7,022 nt of DNA. Origin: F1-120-MAGs023 sp038228615. GTDB taxonomy: Bacteria; Actinomycetota; Acidimicrobiia; IMCC26256; PALSA-610. Positions 1 to 6,403 of this stretch are shown here, one piece after another (positions within the stretch are counted from its first letter, which is position 1; every line of letters starts with the position of its first letter). The notes under the pieces are model-generated. The model was not told the origin of the DNA and ran no database searches. It saw only the letters and a program-made list of their open reading frames with translations. Location: positions 1 to 7,022 of the forward strand of contig JBBRPC010000207.1 in NCBI GenBank assembly GCA_038228615.1. The letters are read 5' to 3'. Position numbers and translations under genes: made by a program.

Positions 1-1070
1 GTGCAATTTCGGGCGCGCTGGTCGGGGCGTTGGTGACGGGTGGCCTGTTCGTCGCATTCCGAGATAATTCGTCGAAGAGCTCCGACAACGCGACGACAAA
101 CGTGTCGTTCAGCAGCACGAATCACAACACGGCCATCGCTCCGATTCCGCCGACCAAGAGCGGAGGCATGGATGTGCACGCGATCGTCGATCGCGTTGAG
201 CCCGCGGTGGTGTTGATCAAAGTTGAAACGCTGTCAGGCACAGCAGGTGGCACCGGCGTCATCGTCGGCGCAAACGGAGTCATCGTGACGAACGCGCACG
301 TTGTGAACGGTGCGCAGTCGATCAAGGTCACGCTGTCGAGCGGCGACGTTGTCGACGCGAACGTCAAGGGCACCGACGTGACGCATGACCTCGCTGTAAT
401 CACGGTGCATCGTTCAGGTCTGCCGACGGCAACCCTCGGCGATTCGGATCTTCTCAGTGCTGGAGATCCGGTGGTTGCGCTCGGGAACGCGCTCGGGCTC
501 GGACCGTCGGTCACGCAAGGCATTATTTCCGCGGTTGATCGCGAAGTCGACGAACCCAACGGCAAGATTCTCGTCGGCGCACTCCAAACCGACGCCGCGA
601 TCAATCCGGGAAATTCGGGCGGCCCACTCGTGAGTGCTCGAGGCGAAGTGATCGGCATCAACACCGCGATTGCATCACCCCAGGAATCGAACAATGTGGG
701 ATTCGCGATTTCGATCTCTTCGGCGAAGCCGATTATCGATGCACTCGTCGCAGGTCGTACTCCTGTGGATGCATATCTCGGCGTGATCACCGACGACGTG
801 ACACCGTCGTTTGCACAATCGCACGGTCTGAAGGCCGTCGGCGGCGCCTATGTCAACAGCGTCGCATCGGGCAGTCCAGCTCACGAAATAGGCCTCGCAG
901 TAGGTGATGTTGTGATCAAACTCGACGGCGTTGTCGTGCAAGGTCGCGATCAACTTCGTCGGCTGATCCGGCGACGGCCTGCCGGGACATCGGTTGCAAT
1001 TGAGTTTGTGAACAAGAACGGTACGCACACCTCGACGACGGTTCGCCTCGGCGAGAACCCCAACCGATAG
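1..1070 (+). CDS. HtrA/DegP-like membrane-anchored serine protease with one PDZ domain (5' partial)
   Basis: This is a trypsin-fold protease of the HtrA/DegP family, which cleaves damaged or regulatory proteins outside the cytoplasmic membrane. Numbering from the TTG at 30, the catalytic triad is visible as His90 (TNAHVV), Asp120 (THDLAVI) and Ser196 (GNSGGPL). A single PDZ domain follows at about residues 246-340, with the family-typical GSPAHEIGLAVGDVV segment. The reading frame stays open to the left edge. Codons from position 3 encode a hydrophobic stretch (AISGALVGALV, continuing into TGGLFVAF), so the TTG at 30 falls inside a probable transmembrane anchor. The real start therefore lies upstream of the window. 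A Ser/Thr/Asn-rich linker (about residues 12-45) joins the anchor to the protease domain. The family assignment is secure. The substrate is unknown, and nothing here shows a functional link to the Pho genes. The stop is TAG at 1068-1070. Confidence 0.95.
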   Translation, partial: AISGALVGALVTGGLFVAFRDNSSKSSDNATTNVSFSSTNHNTAIAPIPPTKSGGMDVHAIVDRVEPAVVLIKVETLSGTAGGTGVIVGANGVIVTNAHVVNGAQSIKVTLSSGDVVDANVKGTDVTHDLAVITVHRSGLPTATLGDSDLLSAGDPVVALGNALGLGPSVTQGIISAVDREVDEPNGKILVGALQTDAAINPGNSGGPLVSARGEVIGINTAIASPQESNNVGFAISISSAKPIIDALVAGRTPVDAYLGVITDDVTPSFAQSHGLKAVGGAYVNSVASGSPAHEIGLAVGDVVIKLDGVVVQGRDQLRRLIRRRPAGTSVAIEFVNKNGTHTSTTVRLGENPNR

Positions 1071-1124
1071 GCGCCAGATCTGCCAGTGCGGGCTCGCGTA
1101 GTGATGTTGTCGTGGAGCTGACGG

Positions 1125-1130
1125 TAGCCT
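1125..1130 (+). promoter_or_regulatory. Putative -10 box of a leaderless promoter
   Basis: TAGCCT fits the actinobacterial TANNNT -10 pattern and ends 6 nt before the ATG at 1137. A transcript would therefore start at or next to the A of the start codon. No convincing Shine-Dalgarno sequence precedes that ATG, which agrees with leaderless translation. No clear -35 element is visible at the expected spacing. The call is inference from position and motif. Confidence 0.45.
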
Positions 1131-1136
1131 CACGTT

Positions 1137-1406
1137 ATGGCAATGGAACCTGAAGCGATACAAGATCTGCCGCTCCAAGGGCACGTCCGGATTGTGTACT
1201 TGGGCGCGGTAGCTCCCCACTGGGAGGTGCAGCGCGTATTCGGCGACAATTCGGTGATCGATGAGTTCCGCACTCGTGTGAGCGCTCGGCTGCAGTTGCT
1301 TCCGCCGCACGACCCACAGTTTCGCCGGAACCGCGAACGCGTCGCGCGCGACGCCGAGCGGGAACGCCTTGAGATCGAATGGGATCTCGGTTACGACGAG
1401 GACTGA
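1137..1406 (+). CDS. Small conserved-looking protein of unknown function (89 aa)
   Basis: I cannot assign a function. The 89-residue product has no signal peptide or membrane segment, so it is probably cytoplasmic. Its first half (residues 12-32) contains a hydrophobic core ending in the segment GAVAPHWEV. Residues 42-60 look helical and lead into LLPPHDP. The C-terminal part (62-89) is strongly charged, first Arg/Glu-rich and then acidic (EWDLGYDED), as in a solvent-exposed helix with a tail. The start at 1137 is preferred because a TANNNT box sits 6 nt upstream. A second ATG two codons later is the alternative. The ordered composition, the plausible promoter and the tidy placement, 66 nt after the protease gene and 36 nt before the convergent end of pstA, argue for a real gene. 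Longer open frames on the opposite strand here lack recognisable protein features. Confidence 0.7.
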   Translation: MAMEPEAIQDLPLQGHVRIVYLGAVAPHWEVQRVFGDNSVIDEFRTRVSARLQLLPPHDPQFRRNRERVARDAERERLEIEWDLGYDED

Positions 1407-1442
1407 GCTGAACTCCGCCCGACGGCACCGCGCGCGCCGCGT

Positions 1443-2327
1443 TTAGCTTTGCTGCACTTTTGTAAACCGTGCCGCAACGACCCGAGCGACGACTGAGCAC
1501 AACATCACGATCGCAATCAGGGTGAGCGCAGAACCCCATGCTCGTTCCTGTGGCCCGGGAAATGGTCCGGCGAATGCGTTGGTGTAGATCTGCTGCGACA
1601 GCGCCGTGTTCGGCCCGTGGAACAGATCGAAGTTCGTGCGGGAAACGATCCCAATCGTAAACAACAGCGGTGCAGTCTCGCCTGCCGCTCGCGCGATCGC
1701 CAGCATCGACCCACTGATGATGCCAGGTGCCGCGGCTGGCATGACCACCGACAAGATGGTCCGCCACTGCGGGCATCCCAGAGCAAGGCTGGCTTGGCGC
1801 AATTCGTTTGGCACGAGTCGCAGCATTTCCTCACTCGATCGGATCACGATCGGCAACATCAAGCAGGCCAAGGCGAGCGAACCGCCGAATCCCGTCCAAC
1901 CCTTTTGCAGCGTGTAGATCGTGTAGATGAACAAGCCCATCACGATGGATGGCACACCGCTCATGACCTCCGCGAAAAATCGCAATATCCTCGCGAATCG
2001 TCCATCGCGCCCGTATTCATTGAGGTATATCGAACCCATGACTCCAAGTGGAATCGCCATGGCCGCCGCGGCACCCGTCATGAGCAGAGTGCCCATGATG
2101 GCCGGGCGGATACCCCCACCCGCGTTGGTCGTGATGAGCGGGAGCGCGTCGTTCAAGAAATGCGGAAAGCTGCGCAGGACCACGCCGAGACCTTTTTGCA
2201 CCACGTGCACAATGATGAACAGCAGTGGAATGAACGCGACGAGCACCGCGCCGACCATCCACGCGACGGCGGCGAAGTTCCGAGCCTTGCGGCTTCGACC
2301 AACACGGCTTTGGGCGAGCGGCGTCAT
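1443..2327 (-). CDS. pstA: Phosphate ABC transporter permease PstA
   Basis: One of the two membrane-spanning subunits of the high-affinity phosphate importer PstSCAB. The 294-residue length is normal for PstA. Hydrophobic segments are visible at about residues 18-42, 77-101, 120-140, 148-163, 201-226 and 266-286, giving six likely transmembrane helices. The cytoplasmic EAA loop that docks on the ATPase lies near residues 166-198, with the usual Glu (E167), Gly (G184) and closing Met-Pro. The following IARAAGETAPLLFT block is typical of PstA. The ATG at 2327 overlaps the pstC stop codon (ATGA at 2327-2324), so the two proteins are probably translationally coupled. The gene is the last in the minus-strand unit and ends 36 nt from the convergent small gene. 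The stop is TAA. Confidence 0.96.
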   Translation of the reverse strand: MTPLAQSRVGRSRKARNFAAVAWMVGAVLVAFIPLLFIIVHVVQKGLGVVLRSFPHFLNDALPLITTNAGGGIRPAIMGTLLMTGAAAAMAIPLGVMGSIYLNEYGRDGRFARILRFFAEVMSGVPSIVMGLFIYTIYTLQKGWTGFGGSLALACLMLPIVIRSSEEMLRLVPNELRQASLALGCPQWRTILSVVMPAAAPGIISGSMLAIARAAGETAPLLFTIGIVSRTNFDLFHGPNTALSQQIYTNAFAGPFPGPQERAWGSALTLIAIVMLCSVVARVVAARFTKVQQS

Positions 2328-3283
2328 GCTGCCAACGCCCTATCTGCGCGGGCGACGAGCATTCGTGCCGCGCTATTCACCACAATCGTGATCCCGAACA
2401 GGACGACGCCCAAGCCGATGAGTGCCGCGCGGTGGGTCCCTGATGCTTCGCCGAATTGGCTCGCCACAGTTCCCGCGAGCGTTGCGGATGGGCTGAAAAT
2501 GTGACTGGTGATTTGCGGACTTGATCCGATCACCATCGCCACGGCAATGGTTTCGCCCATCGCGCGCCCGAGTCCGAGCAGCACCGCGGCCACCAACCCG
2601 CCCCTCGCTTTGGGAAACACCGCGACGCGGATCGCCTCCCATTGCGTGGCTCCCAACGCAAGTGCTCCTGCCTTATCGCTCGGCGGCACCGTGGCGAGCG
2701 CCTCACGAGCAAGCGAGGTGATAATCGGCGTGATCATGATCGCCAGCACAATGCTGGCCGTTGTGAGGCTGTATCCCTGCGCCTGACCGCCGAAGATCGC
2801 GCTGAGGATGGGGATGGATTTCGTTGCCGAACCGATGCGCGTATACAGGCCGACGATATTCGGCGCGAGCGCGAGCATTGCCCATAAGCCGTACACCACA
2901 GATGGCACGGCAGCGAGGAGATCGACCACCGACGTCACAATTCGAGCGACGCGCGGCGGTGCGATTTCGGTGACAAACAATGCGATGCCGACGCTCACAG
3001 GCACAGCGAGCAACAGCGCAATCGCGGCGCTCAGGATCGTGCCGAATACCAACGCCAGTGCTCCAAAGTGTTTCTCGTTGGGAGCCCAGTTATCGCTGAA
3101 GACAAAGCCGAGACCCTCTTTGGAAAACGCTGGCCACGCTTTGTTTGTGCTCGTAAACGCGATGAGACCGAGGATGATGAGCACGGCCAGGCCGCACGCG
3201 AGAGCGACCGAGCGAAATGCTCGGTCGCCTCGGTTCGGTCTGCGATTTCCGGTAAGACGATGCGTCGCCGGAAGATTCTGCAT
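2324..3283 (-). CDS. pstC: Phosphate ABC transporter permease PstC
   Basis: Partner permease of PstA; together they form the phosphate channel in the cytoplasmic membrane. The 319 residues include a basic N-terminal tail followed by hydrophobic segments near 25-44, 74-104, 114-140, 172-190, 228-253 and 286-307. The EAA loop runs from about residue 194 to 224 (EALATVPPSDKAGALALGAT, then Phe-Pro at 223-224). It is followed by a glycine-rich block with RAMGETIAVAMVIG, characteristic of PstC. The ATG at 3283 lies 9 nt after the pstS stop, and a GAGG motif 5 nt upstream serves as ribosome-binding site. This supports co-transcription with pstS. The 3' end overlaps the pstA start by 4 nt. Nothing looks truncated or degenerate. 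Confidence 0.96.
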   Translation of the reverse strand: MQNLPATHRLTGNRRPNRGDRAFRSVALACGLAVLIILGLIAFTSTNKAWPAFSKEGLGFVFSDNWAPNEKHFGALALVFGTILSAAIALLLAVPVSVGIALFVTEIAPPRVARIVTSVVDLLAAVPSVVYGLWAMLALAPNIVGLYTRIGSATKSIPILSAIFGGQAQGYSLTTASIVLAIMITPIITSLAREALATVPPSDKAGALALGATQWEAIRVAVFPKARGGLVAAVLLGLGRAMGETIAVAMVIGSSPQITSHIFSPSATLAGTVASQFGEASGTHRAALIGLGVVLFGITIVVNSAARMLVARADRALAA

Positions 3284-3292
3284 GGGTCCTCG

Positions 3293-4399
3293 TTAGCCGA
3301 TCTGCAACTTCGAGAGTTGATCTTTGGCCTTCGCCGCAAGATCCGTCGGGAGTGCAGCGTAATTCACAGTTGGCGCCAGGGTCTGGCCGTCGGTGAGGAG
3401 GAAGTTGAGGTACGCCTTCACCGCTTCGCCTTTGGCCTTGTCTGGCTGCTTGGCATATACGAGCACCCATGTCGGAGCGGTGATCGGGTAGACGCCTGGG
3501 CCAGCTGCGTTTGCAGCGGTGAACGTGAGGTCGTCGGCGACTTTGACGTTTGCCAGTGCAGCGGCCGCGCCCTCGAGGCTTGGTAGCGACCATTCTCCCG
3601 CAGCGTTCTTAATCGATGCCATCGCGAGGTTTGCCTTCTTCGCGTCGGCGAAGTCGACGTAGCCAATTGCACCATCGGTTTGGGTAACGGCAGACGCCAC
3701 GCCGGTGTTCTTCTCAGCCCCGACAGAGTTCTTCGGCCAGGTGATCGTGTCGCCCTTGTCGAGTTTCCAGTTCGTGGCTGCGGCGACGAGGAACTTTGTG
3801 AAGTTGCTCGTCGTCCCTGACCCATCCGAGCGGTGGACGATCGTGATGTTGGTCGATGGCATGGTCACGCCGGGGTTGTCGGCCTTGATCTTTGCGTCGT
3901 CCCACTTCGCAATGTCGCCTTGGAATATTCCGGCAACTGTTTCGGCGCTCAGTTGGAGTTTGGCAACGCCACCGAGCTTGTAGGTCACTGCGATCGGTGC
4001 GGCCGCGATCGGGAAGTACAGCAAGGTTGCGCCCTTGAATTTGCCGAGGTCCTCTGGCTTGACGGCACTATCGGTTCCTGCGAAGTCGACGACCTTGTCG
4101 GCGAGGTCCTGTTTGCCTTTCGCCGATCCGCCCCCTGCGTAGTTGATCGTGATGCTCGGGTTCGCCTGGGTGAAGGCTGCGAGCGCGCTTTGCTCAAGTG
4201 TCATCTGGAACGAGCTTCCAGAAGCGTTCAACGTGGCGGCGGCGAGCTTGGTGCCGGTGGTCGCCGACGTGGAGCCGTTTGCTGTGGTCGTCGCGGTCGT
4301 TGTGCCGCCGTCGCTGCCGCAGGCCGAGAGGCCGAGTGCGATAACGAGCGCCCCTGCGGCCGTTTTGGCGATCTGACTGGCGTGAATCCGGTTGATCAC
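3293..4399 (-). CDS. pstS: Phosphate-binding lipoprotein PstS
   Basis: The extracytoplasmic receptor that binds inorganic phosphate and delivers it to PstC/PstA. I chose the GTG at 4399 (368 aa) because AAAGGGGA lies 4 nt upstream of it; the in-frame TTG at 4414 would place that motif inside the coding region. From the GTG, the signal peptide has a short basic start, a hydrophobic core (about 13-24) and the lipobox LSAC with Cys27, so the mature protein should be lipid-anchored. A Thr/Ser/Gly-rich linker (about 28-50) spaces it from the membrane. Ligand-site elements seen are GGGSAKG (89-95), GTDSAV with Asp110, and RSDGSGTT (190-197), the PstS phosphate-binding loop. It heads the tightly linked pstSCA unit and has its own repeat-type operator upstream, so strong induction by phosphate limitation is likely. 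Confidence 0.96.
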   Translation of the reverse strand: MINRIHASQIAKTAAGALVIALGLSACGSDGGTTTATTTANGSTSATTGTKLAAATLNASGSSFQMTLEQSALAAFTQANPSITINYAGGGSAKGKQDLADKVVDFAGTDSAVKPEDLGKFKGATLLYFPIAAAPIAVTYKLGGVAKLQLSAETVAGIFQGDIAKWDDAKIKADNPGVTMPSTNITIVHRSDGSGTTSNFTKFLVAAATNWKLDKGDTITWPKNSVGAEKNTGVASAVTQTDGAIGYVDFADAKKANLAMASIKNAAGEWSLPSLEGAAAALANVKVADDLTFTAANAAGPGVYPITAPTWVLVYAKQPDKAKGEAVKAYLNFLLTDGQTLAPTVNYAALPTDLAAKAKDQLSKLQIG

Positions 4400-4403
4400 G
4401 GTG

Positions 4404-4411
4404 TCCCCTTT
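4404..4411 (-). promoter_or_regulatory. Ribosome-binding site that decides the pstS start
   Basis: On the minus strand AAAGGGGA ends 4 nt before the GTG at 4399. It is the strongest Shine-Dalgarno match in the pstS leader, and it selects GTG over the upstream in-frame TTG at 4414. Confidence 0.7.
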
Positions 4412-4444
4412 CAAGGGTTCCTTCGCTGTTCCTTGGTCGGTATC

Positions 4445-4450
4445 AACCTA
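4445..4450 (-). promoter_or_regulatory. Putative pstS -10 box
   Basis: TAGGTT on the minus strand matches TANNNT. It lies 9 nt downstream of the last unit of the 11-nt repeat array, so the array occupies the place of a -35 element, as in activator-dependent Pho promoters. The implied leader to the GTG at 4399 is about 40 nt. This is inferred from spacing and motif only. Confidence 0.45.
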
Positions 4451-4459
4451 CGAAACGTC

Positions 4460-4510
4460 TGTGGACAAAGGGCCGATTCAAGGTGAACAACAGCCAAACA
4501 ACTTGCGAAC
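4460..4510 (-). promoter_or_regulatory. PHO-box-like array upstream of pstS (five 11-nt direct-repeat units)
   Basis: Read on the minus strand, 7-nt cores recur exactly every 11 nt: GTTCGCA (4510), GTTTGGC (4499), GTTCACC (4488), ATCGGCC (4477) and GTCCACA (4466), separated by 4-nt spacers. The middle unit is a perfect match to the GTTCACC core known from Streptomyces PhoP operators; the fourth is weak. The array ends 9 nt before the proposed -10 box of pstS. Direct repeats of this period suit tandem binding of a phosphorylated OmpR/PhoB-family regulator. The periodicity is seen directly; the regulator is inferred. Confidence 0.75.
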
Positions 4511-4542
4511 GTTCACGTGCTCGTTACCCACATGATGCCTTG

Positions 4543-4557
4543 CTCGTCGCAGACGAG
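4543..4557 (-). other. Short perfect hairpin between phoU and pstS
   Basis: CTCGTC and GACGAG form a perfect 6-bp stem around a 3-nt loop, 19 nt beyond the phoU stop. No T-tract follows in the phoU direction, so this is not a classic intrinsic terminator. It could weakly separate phoU from pstS transcription or stabilise an mRNA end, or it may be chance. Confidence 0.3.
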
Positions 4558-4575
4558 GGCGACTCGTTGGTCGTG

Positions 4576-5244
4576 CTACGCCTCGTCGTCGTGGCCGGGG
4601 AGCATGCCGGTGGCGATGAAACGAACCCATCGCGCAATCGTGACGGCGTGATCGGCAGCGCGTTCGTAGTCGCGCCCGACGAACGTGGTTTGCACCGCTT
4701 GTTGCAACGAACTTTCGTTCGGTGCACCCTCTGCAAAAATGGCTCGGAAGAGATCCTTTTGCAGATCGTCCATCACGTCGTCCATGTCGGGCAATGCCGA
4801 GGCGGCCGAAGCATCGTTGTCGGCGAATGCATCGATCGCAATGTGAATCTGGGTGCTTGCTTGGTTTCCCATGCGCTCAAGGATGCCGCGGATGCGGGGC
4901 GTGAGTTCTCGTGGATAGAGGCGTCGGGTGGCACGCGCCACGTTGCGCATGAGTCCGGCCGTGAGCTCGAGTTCGTGGAGAATACGCAGGACGGCAAGTA
5001 GCACCCTCAAGTCAATGGCGATCGGCTGTTGGAGAGCAAAAATGCTGTAGGCCCGCTGCTCGATTTCGCGATTGAGCTGGCCGATGACTGCGTGCTCTGA
5101 GTACACGGCGTCGACGGCGCCAAGGTCGCCGTCAAGAATCGATTGGGTGGCTCGCCCGATTTGTTCGCCAACCCGCGCCGCGAGCTTGATGACGTCGGCT
5201 TTCGCCTCGTCAAGCTGGTCGTCGAAGCTCTTGCGTTCAGTCAT
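4576..5244 (-). CDS. phoU: Phosphate signalling protein PhoU (PhoY-like)
   Basis: PhoU connects the Pst transporter to the phosphate sensor kinase and keeps the Pho regulon off when phosphate is plentiful. The 222-residue, largely helical protein shows the expected two-fold repeat of three-helix bundles. The second repeat keeps the metal-site motif E(R)xxD as YERAADHA (Glu194, Asp198, His199). In the first repeat the matching segment is ELTAG (93-97), with Gly where Asp is usual. FALQQPIAIDLR (69-80) and the C-terminal FIATGMLP are characteristic of actinobacterial PhoU/PhoY as I recall them. The ATG at 5244 has AGGAG 5 nt upstream. The gene precedes pstS in the same direction across a 176-nt gap that carries a separate pstS promoter, so read-through is possible but not required. 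It is divergent from pstB. Confidence 0.95.
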   Translation of the reverse strand: MTERKSFDDQLDEAKADVIKLAARVGEQIGRATQSILDGDLGAVDAVYSEHAVIGQLNREIEQRAYSIFALQQPIAIDLRVLLAVLRILHELELTAGLMRNVARATRRLYPRELTPRIRGILERMGNQASTQIHIAIDAFADNDASAASALPDMDDVMDDLQKDLFRAIFAEGAPNESSLQQAVQTTFVGRDYERAADHAVTIARWVRFIATGMLPGHDDEA

Positions 5245-5324
5245 GCCGTCTCCTGCCTATGTGATGTTGAAGTCTCGACCCGACGAGCCTCCAGTTTGGC
5301 GCTGGTAGGCCTTGGAATGCGACC

Positions 5325-5368
5325 ATTCAGATGCCGTTCACCTCACGGACACCCTATGACCACCGAAT
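5325..5368 (+). promoter_or_regulatory. PHO-box-like array in the phoU-pstB divergent region (four 11-nt units)
   Basis: On the plus strand cores start at 5325, 5336, 5347 and 5358, exactly 11 nt apart: ATTCAGA, GTTCACC, GGACACC and GACCACC. The second is a perfect GTTCACC and the next two keep the CACC end. The orientation points toward pstB, and a possible fifth, degenerate unit (ATTTAGG, 5369) continues the phase. The array is about 80 nt upstream of the phoU start on the other strand, so one array may control both directions. The pattern is seen; regulator identity is inferred. Confidence 0.72.
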
Positions 5369-5384
5369 ATTTAGGACGAGTCCC

Positions 5385-5390
5385 TACGGT
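5385..5390 (+). promoter_or_regulatory. Putative pstB -10 box
   Basis: TACGGT matches TANNNT. It lies 9 nt after the degenerate fifth repeat unit (5369-5375), the same gap as between the pstS array and its -10 box. Transcription would begin near 5397, giving a leader of roughly 70 nt to the GTG at 5468. An A/T-rich stretch at 5366-5373 is an alternative location. Confidence 0.35.
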
Positions 5391-5457
5391 GCATTTCACC
5401 GGAACGCTCGGGGTTGTTGGTTTCGATGTGCGAAGCTGGATATGACATCCCGATTCC

Positions 5458-5461
5458 GGAG
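5458..5461 (+). promoter_or_regulatory. Ribosome-binding site supporting the pstB GTG start
   Basis: GGAG lies 6 nt before the GTG at 5468, an ideal spacing. Other in-frame starts (TTG at 5414 and 5417, ATG at 5426) have no purine-rich motif at such a good distance. Confidence 0.55.
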
Positions 5462-5467
5462 CCTGAT

Positions 5468-6376
5468 GTGAGTCAAGTGAATCAACCTGCTGGTGAACCC
5501 TTGCCAACCATGATGCAACGACCAAGAACTCCAGATTCGGGTCCCGTACCCAGCATCAGCGCGCCTGATCTGGCGGCGACCGATGAGGCTGCGCGCGACC
5601 GGAGCGTGGTGTTCGAGGCCCGAGAACTGCAGGTCGCATACGGCGACTCGGTCGCTGTGGAGCACGTCAATCTCGACATTCGTGAGCATGAAATCACGGC
5701 GATGATTGGGCCATCTGGATGCGGCAAGAGCACCGTGTTGCGGTGTTTCAATCGAATGAACGACCTCGTTCCAGGAGCCTCGGTATCTGGCACGATTCGA
5801 TATCACGGCGAAGATCTTTACGGCCGAGAGGTCGATCCAGTAGAAGTGCGTCGTCGCATCGGCATGGTGTTTCAACGGCCGAATCCGTTTCCGAAGTCGA
5901 TTTTCGACAACATTGCATTCGGTCCTCGTGTGAACGGTCGCCGCAAAGGTTTACAAGAGGTTGTCGAACGGGCGTTGACCCAGGCCGCGCTGTGGGACGA
6001 AGTCAAAGACAAGCTCAACAAGAGTGCGTACGCGCTCTCCGGCGGTCAACAGCAGCGTCTCTGTATTGCCCGAGCGCTCGCGGTCGAACCGGATGTCATC
6101 TTGATGGACGAGCCGTGTTCCGCCCTCGACCCCATCGCGACCGCACGGATCGAAGATCTGATGGTGGAATTGAAGAACGAATACACGATCTTGATCGTGA
6201 CGCACAACATGCAACAGGCCGCCCGCGTGTCTGACCGGACGGCGTTTTTGACGGCTGAGGTCGACTCAGTTGGCCGTCGGGTTGGCCGTTTGGTGGAGTT
6301 CGACGAGACTCGGACGATGTTTACCAATCCCAACGATCCTCGCACTGAGGGCTATATCACTGGTCGATTCGGCTGA
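5468..6376 (+). CDS. pstB: Phosphate ABC transporter ATP-binding protein PstB
   Basis: The ATPase that powers phosphate import through PstC/PstA. From the GTG at 5468 (302 aa) the motifs are: Walker A GPSGCGKST (81-89), Q-loop Gln136 in FQRPNPFP, signature LSGGQQQR (190-197), Walker B VILMDEP (210-216) and H-loop His246 in VTHNMQQA. CFNRMNDLVP and FQRPNPFPKSIFDNIAFGPR are PstB-specific, as is the ending EGYITGRFG. An atypical Pro/Ala-rich tail of about 45 residues precedes the ABC domain. Its length depends on the start: ATG 5426 would add 14 residues and TTG 5414 would add 18, whereas the ATG pair at 5510/5513 would shorten it. The gene is separated from pstSCA and faces the other way. It has its own upstream repeat array and is followed by the sensor kinase gene, probably in the same transcript. 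Confidence 0.95.
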   Translation: MSQVNQPAGEPLPTMMQRPRTPDSGPVPSISAPDLAATDEAARDRSVVFEARELQVAYGDSVAVEHVNLDIREHEITAMIGPSGCGKSTVLRCFNRMNDLVPGASVSGTIRYHGEDLYGREVDPVEVRRRIGMVFQRPNPFPKSIFDNIAFGPRVNGRRKGLQEVVERALTQAALWDEVKDKLNKSAYALSGGQQQRLCIARALAVEPDVILMDEPCSALDPIATARIEDLMVELKNEYTILIVTHNMQQAARVSDRTAFLTAEVDSVGRRVGRLVEFDETRTMFTNPNDPRTEGYITGRFG

Positions 6377-6403
6377 GTTGCTGATGGATGGGCTGATGCG
6401 ATC

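Noticed and set aside
675..1310. Long open frame on the minus strand across the protease and small-gene region
   Set aside because: It overlaps the protease 3' end, which carries a clear PDZ domain, and the small gene. Its product has a shadow-like composition rich in Arg, His and Cys with no recognisable domain.
1407..1442. GC-rich inverted sequence between the convergent gene ends, a possible bidirectional terminator
   Set aside because: Only a 4-bp CGGC/GCCG stem around an alternating GC loop is visible and there is no T-tract on either side, so I cannot support a terminator call.
1617..2504. Long plus-strand open frame opposite pstA and pstC
   Set aside because: It runs antisense through two unmistakable permease genes, is rich in Arg/His/Gln, and has no domain or ribosome-binding site. 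It is a by-product of GC-rich codon use.
4412..4414. TTG as the pstS start codon
   Set aside because: It would put the best ribosome-binding site inside the gene; GTG at 4399 has ideal spacing and still yields a complete lipoprotein signal peptide.
3833..4486. Plus-strand open frame opposite pstS
   Set aside because: It is antisense to PstS and runs into its operator array; it is rich in Gly, Arg and Cys with no motif.
5245..5324. A dedicated phoU promoter
   Set aside because: No TANNNT box with a convincing -35 or repeat array stands out on the minus strand here, so none is called although one must exist nearby.
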